Below, in pieces: positions 1-11,319 of a DNA stretch of 23,708 bases (position 1 is the first letter of the stretch; each line of letters begins with the position of its first letter). The stretch comes from Trametopsis cervina (taxonomy: Eukaryota; Basidiomycota; Agaricomycetes; Polyporales; Irpicaceae). The notes under the pieces are model-generated. The model searched no databases. It was not told where the DNA came from and worked only from the letters and a program-made list of their open reading frames with translations. The position numbers and the translations under genes were made by a program. Where the stretch lies: the NCBI GenBank assembly GCA_022385755.1, contig MU278386.1, forward strand, positions 138,426 through 162,133. Direction: 5' to 3'.

Positions 1-94
1 GTCGACGAGTCACGTGATCGCGAGGACGTGTAGGACGCGCCAAAATAAAAGAAAGGAAATCGAATAAATTGGGCGCCACGCGTATAACCATGAC
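1..94 (-). other. Non-WD40 sequence after the sixth repeat
   Basis: The WD40 frame stays open to the window edge, but after GRPVG the translation no longer resembles a WD40 blade. The DNA becomes A-rich on the plus strand (about positions 43-68) next to a segment holding the palindrome TCACGTGA (10-17). It may be an intron start, a divergent C-terminus, or the junction of an inserted element. The window ends too soon to decide. Confidence 0.4.
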
Positions 95-3000
95 ACCAAC
101 TGGCCGTCCGGTGTTCGCCATCCACAGTCGTATAGTCGTGTCCCACGAGCCTGATGCAAGAGTGCGCCCATCAGGCGAGAACGCAACAGATCTGACCGAC
201 TCTGTGTGGCCTACAAGAGGGTCCCCCTTTGGCTGCCCGGTGGCTGCATCCCAGAGTTGGATTGTGTTGTCTTCTGCGCCAGATGCAAGTGTCCGGCCAT
301 CTGGCGAGAATGTGATGGAGGTGACCGGACCTGTGTGGCCCTCAAGGGGCGCATATAGCAGCTCTCTTGTGTCTGCATCCCACACGCGGACCGTCTTGTC
401 GGATGACCCCGAGGCGAATGTTCTTCCAGACGGCGAGAAGGCAACTGACTTGATCCAGTCCGTATGGCCGACAAGGGCTTCACCGTCGGGCTCTCCACTC
501 GGCACATGCCACAGACGGACTGTGTGGTCACGCGAACCTGAAACCAGTCTCTGTCCATCACACGAGAACGCCACCGACTCAACCTTGTCCGAATGGCCAC
601 GGAGAGCATTGCCTATCTGCGTCCTAGTGGCTACGTCCCAGAGGCGGATGGTTCCGTCATGTGAGCTTGAGGCGATGGTCTTGCCGTCGGGAGAGAACGT
701 GATCGACTTAACCCATTCTGTATGACCTAGGAGGGGCTCCCCCTCACGCTCTCCTGTCACCACATTCCATAGTTCAACCGTGGTATTCAAAGAGCCCGTC
801 GCAAAAATCGGCCCATCAGGTGCGGCCGCAACGCTGGTGACTTCATCGCTTGTATTAATGCGCAAAGTGCACTGCGGCCACTGGATATCTTCTTTATTGA
901 TAACGCGAACACCGCCCGTGCAGACAGCGGAGTAGTGGTGAGTTATGAATGACGTTGGCGGGGCATATGCAAGGGCAGATAGGTAGAGGTGGGGTGTGGA
1001 AAGGGATATAGCAGCACCACACATTGACACGAATTGGTCCACATCGGCGAGCGCGTTGTCCAGCTCGCTCACGGCATCTTCGGCCATCCCGAGGTTTTTG
1101 ATCCCGTCGTCCTGGTTGGATTGTGAACACTCTCGATGCGCTTGCACAACAGTGGTGACGCACCTGAATCCATTTGCGTAACCCGGCAATTTGCGCAGAT
1201 GCCCCATCAACCGTCTTGTTCAAGGCCATAAACTCGAGCCAGTGCAGCAGCTTCGTGCCCAGAAACAGGTAGATATCGTCCAGTAAGGCTGACAAAGATG
1301 GTGACGCTTTCAGGTGGGTATCCCAGAATCGGCAGGCATACATCAACGCCGGGGGGACGTTCGTTGCAATTTTTTGTTCCAGGTCTTTAACGTCCTTGTT
1401 AGGTATGTACGAGGTTTCGAGGTTGCAAATGTTGAAGCGCAGCTGCGTCTTCATGGTATGTAAACACGTCTTAACGAGCTTTTCATGACTGGCCGCAGTG
1501 TCAACTCTGAACAGGTGTGTGGAGCTGTTCAGATACTCTCGTAACGACGTGTGTGCGGGTTGTATTGGGCGATTGCTTTCTCTATCGGCCATAGATACAC
1601 CGCGGAATAACGATCCAAGGTAGGCCAATATGCTGCCGACCGTTTCGACGTCCTCACCGAGCAGGCCCTCCCAAGCGCTCCACGGAAGGGGCTCGTATGT
1701 AGTGACAATGAGACCGAGCACTCCGAGAAGCTTCTCTTGCAGTTCGGCCTCGAATGCTTCTGTTTTTAACACATTGCTGACGGTGATCGCCTTGTTTATG
1801 ATTGTCTCGTACAAGGAGTCAAGCCCGCGGTATTGCTGCGACTTGAGCATGGAGAACAGCTTCTGTTTGGGGAAGCCCAGGATATCACTCTTGATGAACT
1901 TGCACGAAGTGTACGCCCACTGAAATGAGTTTCCTGCTTGTTCTGCCAGGTAAGGTATCCATTCGTGTCGGATTTTATCTTCTTCGGTGTCGGGAGGTGT
2001 GGCGAGGAGCTCATGTTCGATGAAACGACGGATGTCACTTTGGACGTCTGCGGGCAGAACGTCGGACAAAATGTCAATGTGCTGAATTTGATCCTTCCCA
2101 TACAGAGCGTTGAGGATGATGGGCTCCGGGCGAGAAGTGACAAAAAATCGGATGTTGTCGGGTAGAGTGGGGTCTGCGGCGAGTCGATTAAGACAGCTGA
2201 GCAACGACTCGCGCTCTCCATCCGCAACTTCATCCAGAGCATCAATTACGATGACAATTGGTCCTACAAAGTCGAGCTTCTGCGCTGGCTTGATGATGAA
2301 TTCGTCCAGCTGTTCGCGCGGAGATTTCGTCGTCCGTTTCTCTCTGTCGGACCGGATTACATCGACGAGAGCGTCCTTCCACTGATCGTCCAACTCGGCT
2401 AGATTCCGTGAAATCGTGCTGAAGAATCGATCCATCGACCGCTCGGCCTGGTCGGACGCGCTGAAGCAGAATGATGAGCCCAGTCGCTTCGGTAAGGACT
2501 TGAAATAGTGCGCGATCTCATGAGCAACAGCAGATTTTCCCGACCCTGCAGTTCCGGTGAGTAGGAGGATCCGAGGCGGAGACTGGTCGTCATGCACCCC
2601 GTGTAGTCTCTCAATGATGTTGTCCAGAAGGGCACGTCTCGTTCCAACCAGACATCTCTTCTCCGGCACGCAGCCTGCACCTTTGGCATACATCATGTCA
2701 TCTAGATAGCCCTTTTCGGCTGCGAGAGCTTCAGCTATACTCTTTGACGGAAACCCAAGCCACCTACTGAGTTCGTTTACACCTCCTTTAATCGATTCCG
2801 TGAGCTCCAAAGTACGTATCACCGTAATCTCCGTATAAATCGTTGCATCCTCTCCAAATTGATTCATCAGGTTCTGCAAACGTTCTATTTGGGACGTGAG
2901 TCTCTCTTTTGCTCTCCCCGAGATATTCTTCACAGCGCGCATCGCTTGATCTCGAGTCAGCCTACAGCTCGGTGGAGCCCTGACGAGAGTCATCTTACCA

Positions 3001-4131
3001 AACTTATCCCTGACGTGCTTCCGAATCAGGTGCGCACATTCGAGTGTTGCACACGCGAGTTGCTCTAACGAATTCTTCATGTATCTTGATATTTTCCAGT
3101 AGCTTTGCGTTTTGGACATATTCGTGTGCACGCTTCATTGCAGCCACAAGATTTCGAAGCTGCTCGTCAGTTTCCAGCTGCTCACTGATCACCTGCGAAA
3201 CGAGCGTATCAGGCACAACGTCACGAGGATATAGTATACCGTATGTACCGCAGGTATAATCGCAAGCACTTTCCAAGCGGCATGGGCGTACGGATGGATC
3301 TGAAGATAAAGAGACCGTTCAGAATCAAAGTGCTCCGCGGATTGCCGGGCGACAAACCTTCGAGATATCGTTGACTAGGGTTGCAAAAAGCTTGATACTC
3401 TCAACTACAGCTGCCCATGTGATTACAGCCTCTTGTGCAGTGTCCCGAACTTCGACTGAGCCTCCATCGTTACCCAATGCATTCTGAACTAGTGCTGGAG
3501 CGGTAGGCATGTTTTCCATATCGCCGTCTACGTGGGGCACGGCTTCATCGAGAATTTGATGCTTATCCCGCTCAGCAACTTTGCATCGTATACTCGCTCT
3601 TGGCACGTGTTGTGTTCTGCTGTTGAGGTGGCCTGGCAGAGCGAGATCAAGTGGTATATCTAAAATTCATATCTATTAGGAGCATAGCTTCGGAGAGAGT
3701 TATTGCCATGTATTTGACCTTGGTCAACGCCATCACCCAGTCTCTGTTCGATGTCGATGCGAACTGTGCCAACGGTTTTTTTGAGCCAACACTTCCGGCG
3801 TCTGAAAACAGTAAGCGTTATGAATGACTGTCTGTTCACATGACTATAACAACGAATGAGTGAGGTAATCTCCAGCCCTGATGCGAAAATTCTCACAAGA
3901 AGAAGTCCTCACTCCATGATGGACTATCCGTGCGCGCCGACTCTGAAGTCTTGTCCACATCTCTGCCCACCGCAATCGAGACCCAGTAGCGGCGCGCATT
4001 GTCAGGGAGGTTGAAACATTGTAAGTCTGCCATCAATGGTGTGAACGGTCAAGGTCGACATCGACAACGTCCAGCTTACCTGACACTTTGATGTAACACG
4101 GCTTGTTGTCGCTTGTCCCTGTGTCTGTCAT
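1..4131 (-). CDS. C2-like/NACHT/WD40 NLR protein, 3' end outside window, one apparent frameshift
   Basis: This is an NLR-type, STAND-class NTPase of the kind linked in fungi to non-self recognition and regulated cell death; its ligand is unknown. I assemble these exons: 4131-4080, 4026-3897, 3831-3719, 3659-3358, 3299-3249, 3192-1164 and 1111-<1. The introns are 52-65 nt with GT...AG ends and matching phases. The ATG at 4129-4131 has a good context (caacaATG). Exons 1-3 read as a C2-like beta-sandwich (CYIKVSDLQCFNLPD, VGRDVDKT, DSPSWSEDF, ITLTVF, GTVRIDIEQ). Exons 4-6 give the helical linker (IHPYAHAAWKVL). The NACHT part shows Walker A GTAGSGKS, Walker B VIVIDALDE and the TSRPEP motif. A winged-helix-like region (LPWSAWEGLLGED) follows, then helices, then six WD40 repeats. 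Exon 6 is 3n+1 long, so it needs either a one-base frameshift near 3066-3090 or an extra intron. The family assignment is firm; whether the gene is functional is uncertain. Confidence 0.88.
95..860 (-). repeat. Six WD40 repeats of the NLR gene
   Basis: Six consecutive WD40 repeats lie in one open minus-strand frame with a period of about 128-129 bases (43 residues). Each has the order GHT..V.S(V/I)(A/T)FSPDG..(L/I)ASGS.D.T(I/V)RLWD. The first repeat is degenerate (TSVAAAPDG, ELWNVVTG). Repeats 2 to 6 resemble each other much more than unrelated WD40 proteins do, with FSPDGRTLASG recurring. This is the high-internal-conservation pattern known for rapidly diversifying fungal NLR sensors. The sixth repeat ends RLWMANTGRPVG, with Met in place of the usual Asp after LW. 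A closed propeller usually needs seven blades; a seventh is not visible before position 1. Confidence 0.9.
3066..3090 (-). other. Apparent one-base frameshift in NLR exon 6
   Basis: Upstream of this point the family-like frame reads EYVQNAKLLENIK. Downstream, the family-like frame is the one reading SLEQLACATLECAHLIRKHV. The two frames differ by one base and overlap here without a plausible intron between them. An alternative without a mutation is an intron at 2980-3037 (58 nt, GTGCGC...CGTCAG), which restores frame but removes the ECAHLIRKHV segment that I consider conserved in this family. A base-calling error is also possible. Confidence 0.55.
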
Positions 4132-4946
4132 TGTTGGCGGCAGGTAACGAGCTTCGCCTTCTTGAAAAGTACTAGCAGTGCACTGAAGTTGAGGTACTTG
4201 CGAGGGTGAGACGCAAGCACCGCTACTGCGTTTCTCGCCACGAGGTTGAGAAAAGGGAAATGCATGACCGTGGGGATATGAACGCGGGCCTAGGCAGGGT
4301 CCCGCAGCTCCGGAAGGCGTCTCATTCGACTGAACCTTGTTAGTGATGCTGCGTGTGCTGGTACGCCATTCTTGAAGATCGTCGAACGCACCGGTCGTGC
4401 GCCAAAGCGTGATGATGGCAGTAGAACACGTGGAAGTCAGGTGCCAGATACCGTATGCAGTACGATCCCACGCCACCACGGAACGGCTTCTCGGCTGCAC
4501 ATTCTCGCCGAATCACGACTCCTACCATGTTTCGTCTCATCCGTCATGACAAGCCCCTGCCTCCAACTGTCGCCACAATTGATGGTCCAGCAAGCCCTTT
4601 TCTTGCCATACAGGATGCGTAACGCTGTGTAGAGCGATGCCGGTGAGTGGAAGGTTCGTATCTTTGATCAAGTCGATGCTGATGTTCACCGAACTAAGGA
4701 GTACTCGCTGGCTGTGCTGCCTTCTTATTCATTTGGCTACACATGATTTTTTGGCACATACTTGGCTGCAGCTTTTTTTCATAGGTCAATTACTGTCGGC
4801 CCACCCGCATGCTGTGGTTCCTCGACTATCGACACTGCGGGCCAGCTATACTCTCCCTGCCGTGCTCTGTGAAGAGGTTCCACGCTCCTTCTAGGAGACT
4901 CACCGGATTGATGCTGTACAGCATGCATGCCACTGCATCTTTAGAA
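4132..4946. other. Upstream region of the NLR gene; no gene recognised
   Basis: This stretch holds the presumed promoter and 5' leader of the NLR gene on the minus strand. Open frames exist on both strands, but none has codon structure or motifs I recognise. I see no convincing TATA box. The left edge of the duplicated unit A may reach into this stretch, since weak similarity to 10620-10730 continues left of 4947. Confidence 0.4.
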
Positions 4947-5864
4947 GACTGTCATAGAGCATCACCACGTTCCAGGACCCTTGGAAGGTGTGTTTGATAC
5001 GCGCTCATCTCTCTGCTTCCTGCTGCGTGCAAGGTCTCGGTGAGTTCTCATTCACGTCGCCCCGTTCTGCGTGTCCTCAGAGCTGACAGCTCACCAAGCC
5101 CACGCTCCGCGAGCTGTCTGGTCAAACGCGCGGCACCCTCTCAGCTCGCTGCGCGCACTCATTTGGAATCAAAATGGCCCGTATATGTCCTCGCTCATCG
5201 AATAGGATCACAAACTTACTGTCCGGCATCGCTTCTTTGCACAGCATTATCAACACGAGTGCGTCGTTGGAAGTCGAGCAGCGCCTTATCGTTCATTTCC
5301 GCTCTCATAGCGCTTCTCGTGCGAAGTCACTGCGCAATCTGGACGCCTGGACCCGACTGAATGAGTTATCGACTCTTGAATTCACTAAACTACGCCATAT
5401 GCTATAGCTAAGGTTGCATCATAACTCCGGACCGTATTGAACTGAAGACGAGCGACGTGGGTACAGGTACGTTTGTGTGTGTCTCTGTGATGCAAATCCG
5501 TGCCTTCATGTTCACGCTCCAATGCAGTAATTGGCAACAGAATGACTGACCACCTACTTGTCCATAGTCGTTGTCGTACTATTGTGTGATGTCGAAATTG
5601 GAGTTGATAGAATCGTCGCGTATGTGAAGTCTGCAGGCATAAACGCACACGATAGTTAGCTTCCCGTATTATTATCGGATGTGATGCAAATACTGATCAC
5701 GTTCTCGACCGAAGGAAGGGCGTCCTTGGCAGAGAATAACCGTTTATACAGGTGATATTGAGGGTTTGCCTTCAAGAGGTAGAGCACTGTGATATACACG
5801 AACTGGGAAGCCGTCTAAGGATTGTGTGAGAAGTCTCAGCAGGTGGAAGTAAGTGGTGCGACAA

Positions 5865-6835
5865 GACACACCTGCATGGAACTCCGCGTATTCGAACCAT
5901 CAGGTACGTCTCCGTCACTTTCTTGGACCCAGACACAATCCACGACACGATACGCACGTTACACGCCGCAGCGGGCGTAACGTCCAAACTCCTGACTGTA
6001 GCTGCGCTCCAGGGCGTTACCAGAGGAGCATTCTCCACACATAGTAAAGCGTTTGAGTATCTGTCGTCAGCTTACCATGACCTGCCAGTACTTGAAGTTG
6101 AGATTATTAAAGACCGAACGTTCTATTCGGTAAGGTTGCCGGCCTTTGCACCAACGACAACAAGTGAGATTACTTGCCGCTGTGAGTACAAACGAAATGA
6201 CGTGAAGACAATAGCCCAAGAGGGTCGAGCATGTCATTCGAGGCGACTAGTCTACGAAGACGCCTTCAGCGCGAGCGATTTGGTGTAGACAGTATGCACG
6301 TACCGCGCCCCATGCAGTCGGCACAACTCCCCGTGAATGCGACGTCACTCTTCAGTGGACGAATAGGCACTTGGGCTGGGAGCATAGTGCATATGAAGAG
6401 GAGGACCCACATACAACGCGTGCGCAGGAGATGTTCTTCAAAACCGCATCCATCGTAACAAACCCGATTGACCCTCTTCAAGGACTGTACGCGAAGAACG
6501 CCGTGGAAACACTGGTAGTGGTGAACGTCTCGGGATGCGACGCCCAATTTCCGATCGGAATCCCAAAGCGGCACAAATCTGTGTTGTGTTTCATACTAGA
6601 ACGGCAGTGAGTTGTTGGTAGGCAACAGGTTGAGATGTTTCACTTACGCTGAGAGGGACGTGTTGCCGACGATGGCATTCCAGACCATCTAATCAGGATG
6701 GCAAGATATGCCCTCGGAGAAGGCGAACGTAGATGATGCGGCTGGGAAATTGGGGGCCGTAAGGCAGCTAAGTGGAAGAACAACGTAGTTAGAATTACTG
6801 AGTCGCATATATGCGGTAAAAACACTCACTAGGCA
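5865..6835 (-). pseudogene. Decayed kinase-like gene, copy A
   Basis: Copy A is called mainly through homology to copy B (11850-12860), where kinase-like motifs can be read. The exon-like block at 6648-6835 gives a minus-strand translation with RSPSPRAYLAILI, matching RSPPPRKYRAVLV in copy B, and is bounded by a donor-like CAGC|GTAAGT. The block at 6250-6344 keeps a GTACGT donor at the same place as copy B. The block at 5865-5930 keeps GCAG|GTGTGTCTTG, against GCAG|GTGAGTCTTG in copy B. Between these blocks the frame is broken by stops and indels. I cannot see a catalytic-loop motif in this copy, so the kinase label rests on copy B. Confidence 0.4.
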
Positions 6836-7854
6836 GCATATCTCCCGGGGCCGGATCGAATCATGGATTGAGATAGCGAGGACGTATGCAGTTCAGAGTG
6901 AGCAGACAAGTGAAATCCCCCGGATACATACAGGTAATCGCTCGCCGCACGCTGACCTAGTACTGGTGCTGTGAGCTCCATGATCGCAATGAATCGCATG
7001 TTTGTGATGCGTCAGCCTTGCACGTTATGTATTGAACCGTGGAGATGCCCGATGAATTGAGACTATACGATGTGAGCATACACGACTACTAGCAAGGGAA
7101 AGAGACTTACGCAGTTGAAGTGGACGTAAGGTCCTTGTCGTATGGGTTGGCACAGCTCAACGCACGAGTACGGTACAGTCAGCCTTCAGCTGTGGACTCG
7201 CGCAGATACCGCACGCATGGCTATAATTGGTATTGAAGGCTCAAGTTATGCGAGAACGTTCGGCACCAGTAGGAGGCGAGGAGCCCGACGTTCTCCGTCG
7301 TACGGAGAGCTGTAAAATTATATGAATGAGATTGAATAGCGAGAATGGTTGCGGGACACTCACCCCACCCATGGAGAGGACATGGAGCGTTGGGAACCAA
7401 AGCACTCAGTTTATTTCGTCTATTGTGCAAACGGCCTGTCTTCGCTGCCAAGGGCCTCCGACTGGACCGTGCCTGTTCTGCCACGGTCTTCACGCCACGA
7501 TCCTCAACGAGCACCAGAAGCTATTCGAGGCTGACTCATTGCGAACACGCTCGGTAATTGAGAGGGATGCGGTGGACGTGCTTGAGCTGACGTCAATGAT
7601 TGCTCGTTGCATCGCCGAGGAATTAGAGCATAGCATACACCGCGTGTCGGTGGGACAAATAGTGGGGGAAAACCTCATACCAAGGCGGACTGAACGGATG
7701 CATACAAGGAATTAGCAGAGGATGTGGAACGGACGTGCAGCGGGATGTACCGTCAAGATGCGCCTCTCCATGAACGAACGGCAGCGGATGGCGTGCACCG
7801 AAGATGATTGATACAGTATGCAATGGACCAAGGGACGGGGGAAATCGTTCCGTG

Positions 7855-8270
7855 CAGTGAGCGACAGTAGAGGGAGACACGGGCGCGCGCCACAGCTGAG
7901 TCATGAGGTTGTGCGAAAGGGCGCGCCACCGTCTGGAGAGCCTAGCGAACATGATGCAGTCGGTATGGCACCTGAAAGCGCTTATGATGAGTGTGTGGAT
8001 TCGCGACGCCCCACAGATCGATCATGGCTTCGCGAGGGCTTGAGGGGACACTGGAGAGGCGGCAACTGGATGGCCCACTGAGAGTGAGCTTCGAGCTGTT
8101 CGTCGATGGGTCCCCGTGAGTCCACACGCCATGTCGCGCGAGAGGGCGATCTAGGTGGGCCAATCAGTGCGTGCTTCGGGGTGCGCGCTGATGGGTTCTT
8201 GTGTGTCCGCGCGCCACAGCCACATTGCGGCGGCGTTTGGTTCTGACGAGGATCCGCGCATCGGGCAAGG
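7855..8270 (-). pseudogene. WD40-repeat relic, copy A
   Basis: The minus strand shows scrambled WD40 signatures in several frames: NAAAMWLWRADTQEPIS (about 8175-8260, resembling a D.T.RLWDADTGEPI blade end), REAMIDLWGVANPH (about 8000-8060) and LMTQLWRAPVS (about 7860-7900). Spacing between them suggests at least three former blades with frameshifts between. The same stretch in unit B (13580-13830) reads more clearly as WD40. It could be the remains of a second NLR gene, but no NACHT motif is visible nearby. Confidence 0.5.
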
Positions 8271-8639
8271 GCGTAGCTGAATTGACTTCGTCAGCTGGGG
8301 GCTGCAGGCAGTTAGCATATGCGCTGTCATCGGTCGGCGCATTTCACAGCTAGGTCGTGCTGCCATGCGCGCTCAACCCAGCATCTGTATCTCTGTTCAA
8401 TGTAGTCGGCTGAGCGTATATCCCCACCCCCGTAACATGAGCGACACTCACTCAAACCTGCTTATCAAGATCGACAGTCCTCAAGGGGGCTGCTCTGGTG
8501 GTTCTTCCGCCCCGGCTCATATCTCTCCCACAGGTGCGTCTTTGAAACCTGCACTACCGGCTTCGAGGCGACAAGTCAGCTGTCCAAGGTCGAGGACGAA
8601 TACCGAAGGCAGACGTAGTCAAGTCCAGAATAGAGCCAC

Positions 8640-9190
8640 GGGGCCTAGAATCGAAATGCGAACAGTACAAACACACGGTGACCTGATTCAGAGGAACTTA
8701 ACGGCGGCTGCGATGGAGTGCAAGGTCAGGGAAGGGAGTATAACGGCGCTTCGAGCGTATCTGCGTAAGTGGTTGATTGAGACGTGACGCCGAAAATAGG
8801 GTAACGCACTTACTCGTTACGGAGCCCAGCATCGATTACCTGATGATACTACGTCTACCATAGGGCGATGCACTCGCGGGGAATGAATCAGGAAGAAGAA
8901 GAAGTAAAACAATCACATCAGTGTGATTCTTCCCGAGCCGACACGGAGCGTGCTGTGTGTTAGCCGTTGTAGGATTCCAAGGAGGCGACAGTGAGAGAGG
9001 GCAGGCGCATCTCAATGCTCCGTATCGATGTGAGAGTCCAGGCAGAGCCGAGCGTCGAGCGGAAGAACATGGCATAGAGTGCTCAAGATGTAGCTTGCTC
9101 AGCGCATTGCAATGCGCTAGGTTGTACACAGTGCCTTGCGGATCGCGGGAGAAAGCCTGACGGGGTACAACTTGGGAGCGAGCGCATGGT
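8640..9190. other. Conserved unassigned block, copy A
   Basis: Two sub-blocks match unit B. The first (about 8675-8775) ends in TCTGC|GTAAGT on the plus strand, a donor-like site also present at about 14600. The second (about 8940-9190) translates on the plus strand with ..GF...D.E.GQA.LNA..R.ESPG and a shared stop after GSR(E/D)KA. Several differences between the copies fall at third codon positions in that plus frame. On the minus strand the shared reading is PRQA(F/L)SRDP...LPGLS. I recognise no family in either strand. A plus-strand spliced gene remnant is possible but unproven. Confidence 0.35.
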
Positions 9191-9450
9191 CCGACGAGCA
9201 TGAAACGAGTCAACGTGGGCGTATTCTGTGCGAGGTTATAAGACACACCTCATTTGTCGAACTCATGAATACGTACATATGCGGTTTCTTCACTGACATG
9301 TACAAACACTGACCGCGTTATTGTTGTGGCTGCAGAGAGTTCATATGTAACTATAAGGGATATTCGTGTGAGTGCGCAGAATCGTCCTGTAAGAAATGCA
9401 GAACATACGGGAAATGCGTCGAGAAATGCCTGCATTGAGATGAGAAATTC

Positions 9451-10728
9451 GGAACCGGAGGGCGTACTGGGAGTTGGAAGGGAAGGGACCTCGCAAGCGT
9501 CTTCGGTGCCTTAGATCCTGATCCGATAACCTCTGTCGCATCAGACCCGACCCCGCGGCTCGTCGGCGCACTCTCAACTGATCCGATCTTGGGCACTCAC
9601 CTCCATCGCACTCTGCTCGACCATATCCGTGTTGCACACTTCCGTCTCTACTCAGAAGGTGAGATTGGATCTCAAGCTGGTGAAATGCGCGGTACGTCTC
9701 TGCGTATCTCTGCTGGACTGATCATCTTCTGACAATCCACTGAACATTCTTGCGCGTTAGTCAGTGCGATGACTTGTGTGGCCGGGACTCCCTGTCTTAC
9801 TGTCGGCTGTTAGACAGCTTCAGCTTTCTATGATCTGCCGCCTCCGCATTGCTTCAGCTGGTAAGCACGAACCATCGACATATCGCGTCGTATGCACCTA
9901 AGCAGTTCTTGCTTCCAGTCGTCGGGCTATATCTCCTATGCTGAGGCCGGCAGACCGTTGGAGGTAGTGATGGAGACGTGGTGGTACAGCAGGACAGAAT
10001 GAGTCGCAATCGAATGATTCTGCTCCACAGCTCTGTCCGAACTTGTTGCGCAGCTCGTCTGTGTGTCCCAGGCCTCTCGCTCAGTCCAGGATATAACTCC
10101 CTCGCATTCGCTCCATTACCAAGACCGCATGCGGAATGCGTTATTATACACATTCGATCTCTCCAGAGGAGATTTAATGCGTCAGACGAAATCACGGGCG
10201 CCCCGATTGCCTTGACTTCCAGCCTAGTTCCCCGGCCTCTACCAACGATGCCTGACATCGCTGGTTTGGCGTCGCATGTGTTGATTCGCGCAAAATCGTT
10301 CTGGGAATACATGTCGTGTTGATTCTGGAGACGTAGGTCTTGACTTCTGTGATCTAGGCAAGCTCATTTTGTCTCAGAGCGAACAACTCGCGTTCATTTC
10401 ACGTACCGCACGGTTCATCGCTGATCCGTGAATTTCTAGTGGATACCTCGCCCACTTCAGCAGTACCGACGACAACTCACTAATAGCCCATCCGTCTCCA
10501 ACACGCCAAGGCTCCTGACGCTCCCATATCTGCTTTCTGTACAAGTCAGCCCATGGAGTAAGGTCCTTATCAGTCGTTCTGCATGAAACACTCATGGAGT
10601 AAGCACAACCGCGTACTCTGCTTGCACGTGTAGTGACGCTTCGAAGCAGCGGTGCTCCTCCTACTTTCCCTCTCACGCAAGCGCAGGCGTACGGTATTCA
10701 TTCAACCCCATTTTCTTCCATCCGAGGA
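9451..10728. other. Spacer between duplicated units; no gene recognised
   Basis: No recognisable protein motif, RNA gene or repeat was found. The longest open frames (for example 9854-10312 minus and 9978-10322 plus) overlap on opposite strands, and neither shows a family signature. A minus-strand stretch around 10400-10560 translates to KQIWERQEPWRVGDGWAISE, which looks protein-like, but I cannot assign it. The spacer may contain the left part of unit B that has decayed beyond recognition. Confidence 0.3.
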
Positions 10729-11319
10729 GGCTGTCATACAGGATCACCAGGTTCCGGACCCTTGGCAGGCGCGTCTGATGCCGGCCCCGCTTCTATGGTA
10801 TGCAAGTTCCGTTGACGCTGTAGGGAGTGCTGGAAAAGGAATGCACTCAAGGACTTATCATCCTCATTGCATAGGTGTTTTGGCTAGTCCCATGCAATTC
10901 AAACCTTACTGACCAGCACGGTTTCATTTACAGAAGCATCTACGCGAGGTGATCGGCAGGGGATGGGGGAGGTCATGCATCGTTCAGTTGCACGCTGCAC
11001 GCTCTTCTCGTACGAACTATTCCGGAATGCGGACGCCTCAAACGGCAGGCATGATTGCCGTGTAGTAGGTCAAGGACTGGACACAACAAACAGTCATAAC
11101 CTTCCTTGTTACGCGGAGTTTCGAGTCTTGTATTCACAAAACGAGGCCAGCATGTACTAGAGCTACAGTCGTATCTTATCTCGCGAATATAATCGTACAT
11201 AGTAAGCAGGCGCGTCATCTCTCTACTCAAGCGATCGACGATCATGCTGAGAGGCGGCGGAGCATTGACCCCGAGCTTCATTGAAACACTGCCTACAAGC
11301 TGGATTACCCTTCCGTTCC

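Larger units (their letters stand above)
4947..9450. repeat. Tandem duplication, unit A (diverged)
   Basis: Collinear blocks in this segment recur further right in the same order and orientation: 4947-4986 with 10729-10767, 5865-5930 with 11850-11910, 6250-6344 with 12266-12363, 6648-6835 with 12672-12860, 7105-7215 with 13119-13290, about 8200-8260 with 13735-13800, 8940-9190 with 14690-14950, and 9328-9445 with 16770-16890. By eye, identity within blocks is about 65-80%, with many indels between them. Several splice-donor-like sites are kept in both copies, for example minus-strand GTAAGT at 7105-7110 and 13119-13124, and GTACGT near 6303 and 12319. The copied segment therefore once held spliced genes. 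I find no intact gene. Positions 6836-7854, apart from the block at 7105-7215, hold nothing I recognise. The edges are approximate. Confidence 0.75.

Noticed and set aside
69..725. Long plus-strand open frame of 218 codons
   Set aside because: It is the antisense shadow of the WD40 repeats; its apparent internal repeats (VWPTRGSP-like) mirror the WD40 period.
2980..3037. Intron of 58 nt restoring the NLR frame
   Set aside because: Splice signals are acceptable, but it deletes ECAHLIRKHV, which resembles the conserved linker of this family; kept as the alternative, not as the main model.
5923..6288. Plus-strand open frame of 121 codons with protein-like composition
   Set aside because: Not supported in unit B, where the same stretch keeps minus-strand splice-like signals instead; no family signature seen.
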